Shown here: one piece after another, positions 54,131-63,276 of the stretch
Layout: each line of letters starts with the position of its first letter
How positions within the stretch are numbered: position 1 is the first letter of the stretch
Assembly: GCF_013408655.1 (NCBI RefSeq)
Contig: NZ_JACCBP010000001.1
Location: 4,216,001 to 4,280,000, forward strand
Length of the DNA stretch: 64,000 nucleotides
Reading direction: 5' to 3'
Source: Pigmentiphaga litoralis
Lineage (GTDB): Bacteria > Pseudomonadota > Gammaproteobacteria > Burkholderiales > Burkholderiaceae_B
The notes under the pieces: model-generated
Seen by the model: the letters and a program-made list of their open reading frames with translations, nothing else
Databases searched by the model: none
What the model was told of the DNA's origin: nothing
Program-made: the position numbers and the translations under genes

Positions 54131-54994
54131 TCAGGATAGCCCAATGCCGGCCAGGGCTTCAACCGGGGTCGGCGGATCCAGGGTCGCCAGCCACTCATCC
54201 AGGTCGGCATACACGGGCGCGGCCAGCTCGGGCGACTCGTTCAACACCTCGTGAAACGCCTGGTGATACCAGCGCAATGCGAGCTTGCCTGGCGCGGCCG
54301 CGTCGGCAAACCGGCGGCTGCCGGCCGGGTCGACGACCGAATCTTCGCCCGCCACCAGCATCAGCGTGCGGCACGGCAGGGCGGACGCCTGCGTAATGGC
54401 GGCGTCGCCAGCGGTCATCACGAACCGGACCAGCCGACCCGTGACCCGGTCATGCACCAGCGGATCGTTGCGATACGCATCGACCACGGCCTGCTCGTGC
54501 GACAGCTTGGCGGCGTCGATGCCATTGCCGACCCGCAGGTCGGGCGCCAGGTTGCCGATGGTGCCGAGCATCAGCCGCTGGACCGCCGTCGGCTTGAACG
54601 CAAACGCAGGCGACACCAGCACCATCCCGGCCAGCTCGACATTGCCGCGCAGCGCCACGCGCGCAGCCACCAGCCCGCCCAGGCTCACGCCGATCAGAAG
54701 CGGCGGCACGCCACTTTCCTGGACATATTCGGACAGGCGATGCTCGGCGTCGAGGACCAGGTCGTCGACATCCCGCAGCGCGCCGCGCTTGCCGCTCGAT
54801 TTGCCGTGCCCGCGATGGTCGTGCGCCGCCAGCTGCCAGCCGCGCTCGCCCAGCCACTGGGCCAGCGCGTCATACCGTCCGGCATGCTCGCCCAGGCCGT
54901 GCAGCAGGTACGCCGGACGGCCCTCCGGCTCGGCGCCGTCGGGCATCGCCCATCGGTGGCCGGCCAGCTGGGTGCCGTCCGAGGCGGTGGTCAT
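54131..54994 (-). CDS. Monoacylglycerol-lipase-like alpha/beta hydrolase
   Basis: A 287-aa serine hydrolase. Oxyanion region YLLHGLGEHAGRYDALAQWL, DHRGHGKSSGKRG, nucleophile elbow GVSLGG, acid region EDSVVDPAGS, and catalytic His in FHEVLNE (the HExLNE pattern of this group) are visible. It fits the monoacylglycerol lipase/lysophospholipase (Serine hydrolase 4) family. No signal peptide. ATG 54994 was preferred over an upstream TTG at 55009. Confidence 0.88.
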   Translation of the reverse strand: MTTASDGTQLAGHRWAMPDGAEPEGRPAYLLHGLGEHAGRYDALAQWLGERGWQLAAHDHRGHGKSSGKRGALRDVDDLVLDAEHRLSEYVQESGVPPLLIGVSLGGLVAARVALRGNVELAGMVLVSPAFAFKPTAVQRLMLGTIGNLAPDLRVGNGIDAAKLSHEQAVVDAYRNDPLVHDRVTGRLVRFVMTAGDAAITQASALPCRTLMLVAGEDSVVDPAGSRRFADAAAPGKLALRWYHQAFHEVLNESPELAAPVYADLDEWLATLDPPTPVEALAGIGLS

Positions 54995-55204
54995 GGAAAT
55001 CAGCGACAATTGAAGTGTCCGTGTCGGGGGTTGCGAAACGCGGATTGTCGCCCACCTTGGGCGCGCCTTCAGCCGTGGGTCATGTAACCGGTTGTAGCCA
55101 TCGTCGGCTTATTTCGCTGTTTTTCGGCTAAGTACGACCATTCCGCCCTCACCCGACCCTATAGCCACCACCGGCCCTCATTCACTTACGGAAAACTGCC
55201 GACC

Positions 55205-55768
55205 ATGCGCATCCTGCCCCGCTTGCTCGTCTCGTTGTCGCTGGCCTTGTCTTTCGTGGCGCTGACGGCCTGCTCGCCCAAGTACGACTGGCGCGAGATG
55301 CCGGCTGCCGACTCGGCGGTCAAGGTCACCTACCCCGCCCGGCCGCAGTCGGACACCCGCGACGTGAACGTGGCCGGCTACACGTTGCCGTTGACCTTCA
55401 CCATTGCGCAGGTCGACGCGTCCGTCTTTGCCGTCGGACATGCCAAGCTGCCCGACGCGGTGCTGAACGACCCCGCCGAGATGGCCAAGGTGGCCGACGC
55501 ATTTGAAGAGGTGCTGCGCGCCAACCTGCGCGGCACGCTGCGCCAGCGGCGCGAGGTCACCCTCAAGCAATCGGCGGCCGACACCCGCAAGCTGTTCCGC
55601 GCGGTCGAAGTGGAAGTGCATGGCGCCGTCGCGAACTCGCCGTCGTGGCTGCTCGGACGCGTCTATGTGCTGGGGAACAGCCTGATCGAGATCGTCGCCC
55701 TCGGGCCCGAAGCAGAACTGACGCCGGATGTGGCCAGGCAGTTCGTCGAGTCGGTCAAGGCGGAATGA
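55205..55768 (+). CDS. Lipoprotein, unknown function
   Basis: A 187-aa protein with a lipoprotein signal: [19 protein letters not shown] followed by LTAC with Cys23. The mature part is a mixed alpha/beta domain ([62 protein letters not shown]) seen as a hypothetical in related Burkholderiales. It starts ~200 bases from the divergent lipase gene. Confidence 0.75.
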   Translation: MRILPRLLVSLSLALSFVALTACSPKYDWREMPAADSAVKVTYPARPQSDTRDVNVAGYTLPLTFTIAQVDASVFAVGHAKLPDAVLNDPAEMAKVADAFEEVLRANLRGTLRQRREVTLKQSAADTRKLFRAVEVEVHGAVANSPSWLLGRVYVLGNSLIEIVALGPEAELTPDVARQFVESVKAE

Positions 55769-55775
55769 CGTGGGG

Positions 55776-56252
55776 ATGATGCAGGAACACGTCGGGATGA
55801 CGCACGCGGCAGTGATGCAAGGAGTCGAGGCACAGGGGGCGTTGAGGCAGGAGGCCCTGACGCATGACGCTTTGACGCATGACGCTTTGACGCTTGACGC
55901 CCTGACGCTGTCCTGCCGGCCGGGCTGCGGCGCCTGTTGCACCGCGCCGTCGATCTCGAGCGCCATCCCCGGCATGCCCGACGGCAAGCCCGCGGGCGTG
56001 CCCTGTATTCAGTTGATGCCGGACCTGCGCTGCGCGATCTTTGGCGATCCGCGCCGCCCGGCGGTGTGCGGCGGGCTGCAGCCGTCGGCAGAAATGTGCG
56101 GGCCGGACCGCAGTCACGCGATCCGGTGGTTGACGGAGCTTGAGGCGGCTACGGCACCTGCGACGGCATCGGCTACCGCGCCGGGTTCCGCGCCGGCTAC
56201 CGCGCTTGCTACCCCGCCGGTTACCGCACGGGCGGCGCTTCCGGCGCGGTAA
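55776..56252 (+). CDS. YkgJ-family cysteine-cluster protein with repeat-expanded N-terminus
   Basis: A 158-aa protein. The core CRPGCGACC (~49-57), CIQLM (~78), CAIF and [12 protein letters not shown] match the YkgJ/UPF0153 cysteine-cluster family, thought to bind zinc or an iron-sulphur site. The first ~47 residues are unusual: a HDALT repeat from tandem DNA. The C-terminal ~35 residues are an Ala/Thr/Pro repeat ([19 protein letters not shown]). A start at ATG 55779 is equally possible. The end overlaps the convergent AbrB-type gene by 32 bases. Confidence 0.8.
   Translation: MMQEHVGMTHAAVMQGVEAQGALRQEALTHDALTHDALTLDALTLSCRPGCGACCTAPSISSAIPGMPDGKPAGVPCIQLMPDLRCAIFGDPRRPAVCGGLQPSAEMCGPDRSHAIRWLTELEAATAPATASATAPGSAPATALATPPVTARAALPAR
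55857..55910 (+). repeat. Tandem 15-bp repeats in the YkgJ-type gene
   Basis: Three and a half copies of CTGACGCATGACGCT-type units encode the LTHDA repeat ahead of the cysteine cluster. Copies differ at a few positions. Confidence 0.8.
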
Positions 56253-57303
56253 CCGGCAGGTCCCGCTCCAGCCAGGGCTTCATGATCCGGTACAGCGGGC
56301 CGACCGACAGCACCATCACCAGCACGCGCGTGACATGGAACACCGTCACGACGGGCACGCCAAAATGCAGCACCTGGGCCGTCAGGCTCATCTCGGCAAT
56401 GCCGCCCGGCGCGGTGGCCAGCACGGCGGTCGGCGCGGGGATGCCGCTCAGCAGCGACAGCACGTACCCGAACGCGGCCATGACACCCATCAGCAGCAGG
56501 ACCGACACGGCCACGCCCGCCATGTAGCGCGGCGCGGTGTGGATGAACTTCTTGGTGAAGCGAATCCCCAGCGCGCAACCGATGAAAAGCTGCGCGACGT
56601 TGACGATCCAGCGCGGCAGCGTCGTCCAGTCCACGCCCGCAGCGGTCAGCGCAATGGTGAACAGCAGCGGTCCGATCACCCACGCGTTCGGAATCTTGTA
56701 TCGGTTCAGGAACCAGCCCACCAGCGCGGTCAGGCCGCCCAGCTTGATCAGCCCGAGCAGGTCGAAGTGCCCCAGGCCCGGCGTGTAAGGATCGGTTCCA
56801 TGCACGTCGCTCAGCCGGAAGATGGTTGGAATGATCAACACAACCATCAGTATGCGGAGCGAATGCGCGGCAGCCACCAGATCGACACGGCCGCCATTGC
56901 GTTCGGCCTGCACCGCCATTTCCGACGACCCGCCGATCGCCACCGCAAAGAACGCCGTCTTGGAATCCACGCCCGTCATGCGCTGCAGCAGCCGCCCGCC
57001 GCCGATACCGGCGGCCATGGCAAACAGCACACTGACGATCACCCACGGCAGGTAATGCGCCAGCTGCGCATTGATGACCGGGGTGAAGTACAGGCCCAGC
57101 GACGTGCCGATGATCCACTGGCCGGCCGCGCGGAACGGGACAGGGAACTGCAGCGGCGTATCCGCCATCTTGAGCGCGGCGACCACCAGCAATGGGCCGA
57201 TCATCCAGGGAAGGGGGGTCTTGAGCCAGACACAGACTTCGGCGCCGATCAGCCCGGCGACCAGGGTCGCGGCGACGCGCGCCGCGGATTTCAGATGATT
57301 CAC
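56221..57303 (-). CDS. AbrB/DUF980-type membrane transporter-like protein
   Basis: A 360-aa inner-membrane protein with about ten hydrophobic helices in two repeats ([24 protein letters not shown] and [21 protein letters not shown]). GTAPGG-type re-entrant segments are seen ([36 protein letters not shown]). The family is often mislabelled AbrB regulator or ammonia monooxygenase. The start is GTG 57303. It belongs to the minus-strand block of GntR, Bug receptor and amidase and probably imports or exports a related organic acid or amide. Confidence 0.85.
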   Translation of the reverse strand: MNHLKSAARVAATLVAGLIGAEVCVWLKTPLPWMIGPLLVVAALKMADTPLQFPVPFRAAGQWIIGTSLGLYFTPVINAQLAHYLPWVIVSVLFAMAAGIGGGRLLQRMTGVDSKTAFFAVAIGGSSEMAVQAERNGGRVDLVAAAHSLRILMVVLIIPTIFRLSDVHGTDPYTPGLGHFDLLGLIKLGGLTALVGWFLNRYKIPNAWVIGPLLFTIALTAAGVDWTTLPRWIVNVAQLFIGCALGIRFTKKFIHTAPRYMAGVAVSVLLLMGVMAAFGYVLSLLSGIPAPTAVLATAPGGIAEMSLTAQVLHFGVPVVTVFHVTRVLVMVLSVGPLYRIMKPWLERDLPVTAPEAPPVR

Positions 57304-57319
57304 TACAAGATCTCTAAGT

Positions 57320-57348
57320 AAAAAAGCGCCGCCGGAAACCCGGCGGCG
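57320..57348 (-). terminator. Intrinsic terminator after the amidase gene
   Basis: Read on the minus strand, CGCCGCCGG (57340-57348) pairs with CCGGCGGCG (57327-57335) around a TTT-type loop and is followed by six T residues (57320-57325). It ends the amidase transcript before the AbrB-type gene. Confidence 0.85.
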
Positions 57349-57435
57349 ATGGACTGCGCGGTACTGCGATGGACGCCGCCGTATTGCAGCGTGCTGTCAC
57401 GACCGCGGCGTGCTGCCGCCCGCGGTCATGCAAGT

Positions 57436-58719
57436 TCAGCCGTGCTTGCGCGAGACGGCGCGGGCAATGCCCAGCAGCATGCGGTCCGCATACCGGCGCG
57501 ACACAAATTGCAGGCCAACCGGCATGCCATTCGGCCCACGGTGCAGTGGCAGCGTGACCGCCGGAATATTCAGCGCCGTCCACAACGTCGAGAACGATGC
57601 ATTGCCGGTGGACGTCAAGCCCACGGGCGCTTCCCCCGCCACGGCGGGCGTCAGCAGGACATCATAGTCCTTGAAGACATCGTCGAGCAGGGCCGCGCAC
57701 CGGCGCAAGGTCTCGCGCGATTCGCCATACAGCTCGAAGCTGCAGTCCATCCCATCCTGGATGCGGCCGCCGCGCAGCGCGCTGCTGATGCGCTCCCAAT
57801 GATGGTCGATCTCGAATGTGCGATTGCGCACGAACTCGAAGCTCGACACCCATCGATGGGCTTCCTGCACCTCGTCCAGCGCAACAGGCATGGCCACGTC
57901 GCTGACCGCGGCGCCATCGGCGGCCAGTGTCTTCGCGAAGCCTTCCAGGAAAGCCTTGGTGTCCTCGTCGCACTCGTTCCAGAAGCCGGTGCGTGCAAAG
58001 CCGATGCGCGCCTCATTGATCGCGACTTCGGGCAGGGCGGCCGGCGGCGTGCCGATCAGCACGTTGCGAAACAAGTTGATATCCTCAACCGATCGGGCAA
58101 TCAGGCCCACCGTGTCGAACGATGCAGCGGCCTCCATCACCCCAAAGGTGCGGATGTCGCCGCGGCTCGGCACATACCCCACGCAGCCACAGAACGAGGC
58201 GGGGCGGATGGTCGACGCGGTGGTCTGTGTGCCGACAGCCAGCGGCACCATCGATGCGCCCACGGCAGCGCCCGACCCGCTGGACGACCCACCGGGAGTC
58301 CGCGTGACGTCATGCGGATTGCGCGACTTGCCCGGAAAACGATTGGCAAATTCGGTGGTGACCGTCTTGCCCATGATGATCCCACCCGCGCGGCGCGTCA
58401 GGGCGGTACATGCGGCGTCGATGGTCGGCCGCCGGCCCGCATGAATGGGCGTGCCCAGCGCCGTCGGCATGTCGGCCGTATCGATGATGTCTTTCAACCC
58501 CACCGGCACGCCCTGCAACGCCCCCTTGCCGCCCGCGCGATCGAGCGCTCGAGCTTGCTCGAGCACCAGGCCGGGATCGAGATACTCCCAGGCCTGCACG
58601 TCGGCGTCGCGGGATTCGATGTGCAACAGGCACGCCTCTGCAACGGCGACCGCAGTGGTTCGTCCGCCATGGATGGCCTGGACGATTTCGGTGGCCGTCA
58701 GTTCATGTAGATGGGTCAT
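57436..58719 (-). CDS. Amidase signature family hydrolase
   Basis: A 427-aa enzyme hydrolysing a carboxamide. The Ser-cisSer-Lys triad is visible: Lys in GVPVGLKDIIDTAD, and the serines in RTPGGSSSGSGAAVGASMVPLAVGTQT. The RTFGVMEAAASFDTVG segment and C-terminal NGMPVGLQFVSRR also fit the family. The substrate is unknown; the Bug receptor just upstream on the same strand may supply it. ATG 58719 was chosen because residues before it are not conserved in amidases. Confidence 0.9.
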   Translation of the reverse strand: MTHLHELTATEIVQAIHGGRTTAVAVAEACLLHIESRDADVQAWEYLDPGLVLEQARALDRAGGKGALQGVPVGLKDIIDTADMPTALGTPIHAGRRPTIDAACTALTRRAGGIIMGKTVTTEFANRFPGKSRNPHDVTRTPGGSSSGSGAAVGASMVPLAVGTQTTASTIRPASFCGCVGYVPSRGDIRTFGVMEAAASFDTVGLIARSVEDINLFRNVLIGTPPAALPEVAINEARIGFARTGFWNECDEDTKAFLEGFAKTLAADGAAVSDVAMPVALDEVQEAHRWVSSFEFVRNRTFEIDHHWERISSALRGGRIQDGMDCSFELYGESRETLRRCAALLDDVFKDYDVLLTPAVAGEAPVGLTSTGNASFSTLWTALNIPAVTLPLHRGPNGMPVGLQFVSRRYADRMLLGIARAVSRKHG

Positions 58720-58829
58720 GGATAAGTGGGCTGCGTGATCGGGAGCGGAGGATGCATCGGAAATGCGAAAGCCTCCGCCCGCGAGTATCGCAGGCAGAGG
58801 CATCGGTTGAAAGTCAGGCGTGCAAACGC

Positions 58830-59795
58830 TTACTGCACCGTTGCGCCCGAGTCGGCAACGACGCGCGCCCACTTGGTGGTCTCGCTCTTGATGTAGCTGC
58901 CGAATTCATTGGGGGTGGTCCAGGCCGGCTCGATGCCGGACTCCAGCAATTTCGCCGTCACCTCGGGCGTCTTCAACGCGGCCACCAGCTCAGTGTTCAG
59001 GCGAGCCACGATGGGCGCGGGCGTATCGCGCGGCACCAGCACGCCATACCAGTTGTTCACTTCAAAGGCCGGCACACCGGCTTCCTTGATGGTCGGAATA
59101 TCGGGCATGCCCTTGAAGCGGGTCGAGCCGGTCATCGCAATGGGCATCACCTTGCCCGCCTTGATGGCGCCTGCCGCGGTGGACACGGTCGAGAACACCA
59201 GTTGCACCTGGTTCGCCATCAGGTCCGTCATGGCCGGCACGCCGCCCTTGTAGGCGACATGCAGCATCGACAGGCCGGTCAGCGAGTTGAACATCTCGCC
59301 CGCCAGATGATCGGTCGCGCCGTTACCCGACGACCCGAACGCGACCGGATGCGTCTTTGCATACGAGATCAGTTCGGGCACGGTCTTGACCGGCAGCGTG
59401 GGATTGACCACCAGCACATTGAGCGCGTTACCCACCAGGCTGATCGGTGTGAAGTCGCGGTCCACGTTGTACGACAGCTTCTTGTACAGGGACGGGTTGA
59501 TCGCAATCGGGCCAATCGTGCCAAGCAGGATGGTATAGCCGTCCGCCGGCGCCTTGGCCACCATGTCCGTGCCGATCACGCCGCCAGCGCCCGGACGATT
59601 CTCGACAACCACCGTCTGGCCCATTGCCGCGCCCATCTTCATGGCGATCACGCGGGCCGAGATGTCGGCGCCACCCCCCGGCGCAAACGGCACGATGAAG
59701 CGGATGGGCTTGCTTGGATATGCGTCCTGCGCCACGGCAGCACCAGACATCGCGGACAGGATCAACAGGGCGGAAGCAAGAGTCGAGAGGCGCAT
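58830..59795 (-). CDS. Bug-family tripartite tricarboxylate transporter receptor
   Basis: A 321-aa periplasmic binding protein with signal peptide ~1-22 (SGAAVAQ). YPSKPIRFIVPFAPGGGADISARVIA, VENRPGAGGVIGTDMVAKAPADGYTILLG and GSSGNGATDHLAGEMF are hallmarks of the Bug family, hugely expanded in Bordetella and relatives. It captures small carboxylates or amides. No TctA/TctB membrane genes are in the window. Downstream genes: amidase, then the AbrB-type protein. Confidence 0.93.
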   Translation of the reverse strand: MRLSTLASALLILSAMSGAAVAQDAYPSKPIRFIVPFAPGGGADISARVIAMKMGAAMGQTVVVENRPGAGGVIGTDMVAKAPADGYTILLGTIGPIAINPSLYKKLSYNVDRDFTPISLVGNALNVLVVNPTLPVKTVPELISYAKTHPVAFGSSGNGATDHLAGEMFNSLTGLSMLHVAYKGGVPAMTDLMANQVQLVFSTVSTAAGAIKAGKVMPIAMTGSTRFKGMPDIPTIKEAGVPAFEVNNWYGVLVPRDTPAPIVARLNTELVAALKTPEVTAKLLESGIEPAWTTPNEFGSYIKSETTKWARVVADSGATVQ

Positions 59796-59999
59796 GGCAT
59801 GTCCAACGTAACGGAGTGAATGACGTAAATGTCTTCTTGTCCGTACAAAGCAACAGGCGTGCCAAGTTGATGGAATTCGGGCGTCAGGCAGGCATCAGGC
59901 AGGCATCACGCGGGAGCCACGCGATCTCGCCCGCGCTGCGGCACCACATGGGGGCGGCTACGGTCGCCATCGTGGGGCGCGGAGTCGGGTACCGGTGCA

Positions 60000-60022
60000 A
60001 GAGCCGCGCCACGCGCGGCTCT
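60000..60022 (-). terminator. Strong hairpin after the GntR gene, no U-tract
   Basis: AGAGCCGCG (60000-60008) pairs with CGCGGCTCT (60014-60022). It lies eight bases past the GntR stop. The minus-strand sequence after it is TTGCACC, so it is a poor intrinsic terminator but could attenuate or protect the 3' end. Confidence 0.45.
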
Positions 60023-60030
60023 GCGGCATA

Positions 60031-60783
60031 TCAGCTATGCGGTGACGGGATGGATTCGGATGCTGCGCGCAACCGCTCGCGGCTGTGCGTCAGGTGCATG
60101 CGCATGGCCGCGCGGGCGCCTTCGGCGTCGCCGCGCGCGATCGCATCGAAGATGTTTTCGTGTTCGAGCTCGAGGCGATCCAGGTACTGCCGGCGCGCCG
60201 CGCCTTCGACCTGCAGCCGGCTGCGCGGGATCAGCGCGTTGCCCAGGTGCATCATCATGTCGGTGAAATAGCGATTGCCAGTGGCGCGCGCCACGGTCAG
60301 ATGAAATGCGAAATCGGACTCGACCGAATCGCCGCCTTCGGCCACCGTGGCCTGCAAGGCGGTCAAGGCCTGACGCATGTCGGCAAGGTGATCATCGCTG
60401 CGCCGGACCGCAGCCAGCGCCGCGGCTTCGGCTTCAAGGCTGATGCGCAACTCCAGCATCGCCAGGATATCGATCGCCGTCAGCACGGCGCCTGGACCGA
60501 TACGGAAGGGTGCCTGCGCCGTGGCCGGCGCCAGCACGAAGGTACCGATGCCATGACGGGTTTCAACGAGCCCGCTGGCCTGAAGATTCGATAGCGCTTC
60601 GCGCACCACCGTTCGGCTCACGCCCATGCTGGACATGATTTCGGATTCGGTCGGCAGCTTGCCACCCACCTTGAGCTGGCCGCTGCGGATGGCGTCGGTC
60701 AGCTCGGCCACCACTTCCTGCGCGAGCGTGCGTGCGCGGCGCTTGGGACCGGTGAAGGAGAGGGCGGGCTTGGGTTCTGTCAT
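60031..60783 (-). CDS. GntR/FadR-family transcriptional regulator
   Basis: A 250-aa protein. Winged HTH (~20-85: AQEVVAELTDAIRSGQLKVGGKLPTESEIMSSMGVSRTVVREALSNLQASGLVETRHGIGTFV) and an FCD domain (~110-230: LRISLEAEAAALAAVRR, FHLTVARATGNRYF, HENIFDAIARGDAEGARAAMRMHL) with metal-binding Asp/His residues. It heads the minus-strand block with the Bug receptor and amidase and probably regulates it. GGAA precedes the ATG. Confidence 0.93.
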   Translation of the reverse strand: MTEPKPALSFTGPKRRARTLAQEVVAELTDAIRSGQLKVGGKLPTESEIMSSMGVSRTVVREALSNLQASGLVETRHGIGTFVLAPATAQAPFRIGPGAVLTAIDILAMLELRISLEAEAAALAAVRRSDDHLADMRQALTALQATVAEGGDSVESDFAFHLTVARATGNRYFTDMMMHLGNALIPRSRLQVEGAARRQYLDRLELEHENIFDAIARGDAEGARAAMRMHLTHSRERLRAASESIPSPHS

Positions 60784-60872
60784 GGCGTTCCGGTGTGCGT
60801 GCTGCCCAAGTATAGCTTTGGCCGCCTGAAGCACGGCCCTGGCCGTGGAGCACCGCCTGCGCGAGCACCCAT

Positions 60873-60903
60873 AAAAAAAGGGCAGGGTCCCTAGCCCCTG
60901 CCC
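60873..60903 (-). terminator. Intrinsic terminator after the DUF4394 gene
   Basis: On the minus strand GGGCAGGG (complement of 60896-60903) pairs with CCCTGCCC (complement of 60880-60887), followed by seven T residues (60873-60879). It closes the sigma/anti-sigma/DUF4394 transcript. Confidence 0.92.
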
Positions 60904-60962
60904 AATCACTCCGCAAACCCGGAGCCGCCGCCGCTTGCAGGCAGCCCCGAAGCCGACCCTAC

Positions 60963-61805
60963 TTACTTGGCCTGCCAGAGTGCAAAGGAACGGATGGATT
61001 CAGCACCACTCCATTCGCCAATCAGCTTGGTGCGTTCCTTGTTGGTCAGATCGACCCAATAGAAGCCTGGCTTGCCGTTGACGTTCATGACGGCATACGC
61101 ATTCTGACTACGCGACTCGATGTCGAAGTCGGCGATCGAATTGCTTGCCACGCCAATAGGCATCGGGGTGGTCAGCGTGCCGTTATTCGGTGGGTTCTGC
61201 AGATAGACCGAACCGTCGATGCCATTGATCACGTACAAAGCCGTGGCGGTCGCGCCAGCGTACGAGTTCGTGTAGGCGCCAGCGACGATCTGTGCATTGG
61301 CCACGCCATTGATGGCGCCGTCATTGATCGCCACGCCGTTATCGACGTTGATGCGCAGGTTCTGGCCCGTGTCGCTCACCACGCGCAGGCGGTCCGCCAC
61401 CGGGTTGAAGTCAAGCGCGAAACGGCTGCCCGTCAGCGATGCCAACGGCGTCTTGTTGTCGGGCGAGCTGGTCAGCTGCGACTTCTTGGTCGCCACGCCA
61501 GTTGCGGCGTTAATGGTGTAGATGCCGCCACCGCTGGCCATCGTGTAGAGCATGCCGTCGGACGGACGATAGTCCAGGCCCAGCAGGAATTCGCCCACCG
61601 GCACGCCGGTCAATGGCATCGACGTCAGGATCATCGACGGATCGGCGCGGTTGAAAGTCACGATCCGATTGCCGCTGGTCAGCGCAACCACGTCGCCGCC
61701 GGTCACGGGGGCCATGGCGTCGCGTTTGTCATTCATGCTGCCGCATGCCGTCAGCGCCACAAGCGCCAGTCCGGCCGCGCCCAACTTGAAGTTCGTCTTC
61801 CGCAT
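60963..61805 (-). CDS. DUF4394 lipoprotein-like protein
   Basis: A 280-aa protein with a lipoprotein-type signal (ALTACG, Cys21). The mature part matches DUF4394: GNRIVTFNRADPSMILTSMPLTGVPVGEFLLGLDYRP, LYTMASGGGIYTINAATG, FALDFNPVADRLRVVSDTGQNLRINVDNG, predicted beta-propeller. It lies 87 bases downstream of the anti-sigma gene and is likely a target or partner of the ECF sigma system. Molecular function is unknown. Confidence 0.88.
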   Translation of the reverse strand: MRKTNFKLGAAGLALVALTACGSMNDKRDAMAPVTGGDVVALTSGNRIVTFNRADPSMILTSMPLTGVPVGEFLLGLDYRPSDGMLYTMASGGGIYTINAATGVATKKSQLTSSPDNKTPLASLTGSRFALDFNPVADRLRVVSDTGQNLRINVDNGVAINDGAINGVANAQIVAGAYTNSYAGATATALYVINGIDGSVYLQNPPNNGTLTTPMPIGVASNSIADFDIESRSQNAYAVMNVNGKPGFYWVDLTNKERTKLIGEWSGAESIRSFALWQAK

Positions 61806-61892
61806 AGTTTTCTCCCTGATGTTGGTAGGTATGGACAGCGTTCTGCCTGTCTCATCCGACTCTACACACGGGACTACGCTTTAGATGCAACG

Positions 61893-62633
61893 CTATAACG
61901 TTTTTTTGGAAGGCAATGAAACTGTCTTGCCAAGGAAGAGTATCGGCCCGGTGGGGCCACCAGTGGGCGAACCGTTGGGCGGCTCAAGTGTGATCTCAAA
62001 CAACTGGTTACCTTCGAGGGTGGGCAACCGGTCCTTCGGAATGATGGTGACGGCGTTGGTTGGCAGCAGTCCGAGCGAGGTAGGACGTGCTGCGCCTTCG
62101 GCCTTCGTCCAGATTTCCATCGAATTCGGCGTGGTCAACGTGTTGTCGACCAGCGGGATCATCCGCAGTTCGCGCGGATTCGACGCATCCACCACCCAGC
62201 CCGCCATGCTGCGGTCAGGCGACTGCAGCACCGCCACGTATTGCGTTTCCACGGTATTGATCGTCGGACGCAGCACCAGCGCTGCCGCCAGCAAGGCAGC
62301 AAGCGCAAAGCCCGCGGCGCCGGTCCAGCGCCATACGTTCAAGCGCGACCAGAAGCCACCCTGCGGCGCGACCTGTGCGCCCCGTGGGTCATCCCGGTGC
62401 GAAAACGCAGGCAAGCGCTGCTCGATCCGACCCCACAACGTCGCCGGCGTCTCCGCAGGCTTGGCCACCAGATTCAGGCTGAACAGCCGGTCCTGCCACT
62501 CGTACACCTCGCGGCGCACCTTGAAGTTGCCGGCCATCTCGCGTTCGAACGCGTCGCGCTCTTCGCCACGCAAGGTCCCAAGCACATACTCGCCCGCAGT
62601 GGCGCTCAGTTCGTCATCGTCCTGGAAATTCAT
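61893..62633 (-). CDS. RskA-type anti-sigma factor
   Basis: A 246-aa inner-membrane protein. N-terminal zinc-less anti-sigma region (~1-75: AGEYVLGTLRGEERDAFEREM) binds the sigma factor; one transmembrane helix (~103-123, GAAGFALAALLAAALVL); a periplasmic RskA domain follows (MAGWVVDASNPRELRMIPL; SMEIWTKAEGAARPTSLGLL). ATG 62633 overlaps the sigma stop by four bases. Release presumably needs regulated cleavage; the trigger is unknown. Confidence 0.9.
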   Translation of the reverse strand: MNFQDDDELSATAGEYVLGTLRGEERDAFEREMAGNFKVRREVYEWQDRLFSLNLVAKPAETPATLWGRIEQRLPAFSHRDDPRGAQVAPQGGFWSRLNVWRWTGAAGFALAALLAAALVLRPTINTVETQYVAVLQSPDRSMAGWVVDASNPRELRMIPLVDNTLTTPNSMEIWTKAEGAARPTSLGLLPTNAVTIIPKDRLPTLEGNQLFEITLEPPNGSPTGGPTGPILFLGKTVSLPSKKTL

Positions 62634-63181
62634 GACATGCATTCCTTGAGCGCGGTCAGCCCCCGCCGTATCCATGACTTGATCGTGCCGAGCGGCGTAT
62701 TGAGCGTCTCGGCAATCTGCTCGTGCGAATAGCCATCCACGAACGCGAGCACGATCGACTGCTGACGCTTTTCATCGAGATGCTTCATGCATTCGGCAAA
62801 CGCATCGGTATCCAGACCTTCCTGCTCCACCGGCTGCTGCTGATCGGCCAGGTAATGCAGCGTCTCGTCTTCCGTGACGTCCATCCGTGCGTCTTTGCGG
62901 ATCTCGTTCAGCGCCCGATATCGCACCACGCTGTAGATCCAGCCACGGCCAGATCCCAGACTGGGATCAAAGGTCGAAGCTTTTTCCCAGATCTGCAGAA
63001 AGGCATCCTGCAGCACCTCTTCCGCCAGTTCGCGCCGACGGACCAGGCGCGTTGCCACGCCCAGCAACCGGCGCGATTCGCGCATATAGATCGCGCGCAA
63101 GGCAAACCGCTCGCCCCGGGCACAGGCGGCCAGGGCGGATTCGTAGTCGAAATCGATGTCGCTGTTAGCGCTAGGTGGCAT
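62630..63181 (-). CDS. ECF RNA polymerase sigma factor
   Basis: A 183-aa sigma factor with region 2 (RFALRAIYMRESRRLLGVATRLV; EEVLQDAFLQIWEKASTF; GWIYSVVRYRALNEIRKD) and region 4 (LDEKRQQSIVLAFVDGYSHEQIAETLNTPLGTIKSWIRRGL). It forms a 4-base overlap with the anti-sigma gene. The pair resembles SigK/RskA. It probably drives its own operon and the DUF4394 gene. Confidence 0.94.
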   Translation of the reverse strand: MPPSANSDIDFDYESALAACARGERFALRAIYMRESRRLLGVATRLVRRRELAEEVLQDAFLQIWEKASTFDPSLGSGRGWIYSVVRYRALNEIRKDARMDVTEDETLHYLADQQQPVEQEGLDTDAFAECMKHLDEKRQQSIVLAFVDGYSHEQIAETLNTPLGTIKSWIRRGLTALKECMS

Positions 63182-63276
63182 GAATGAGGTCGCCCGTTGA
63201 CTGCGTTTGCAAGAGTCGCCGTCACTGTACCGGGGGCAGCGATCCTAGTGAAGAGCCGAGTGCCCCTTGTTACGAC

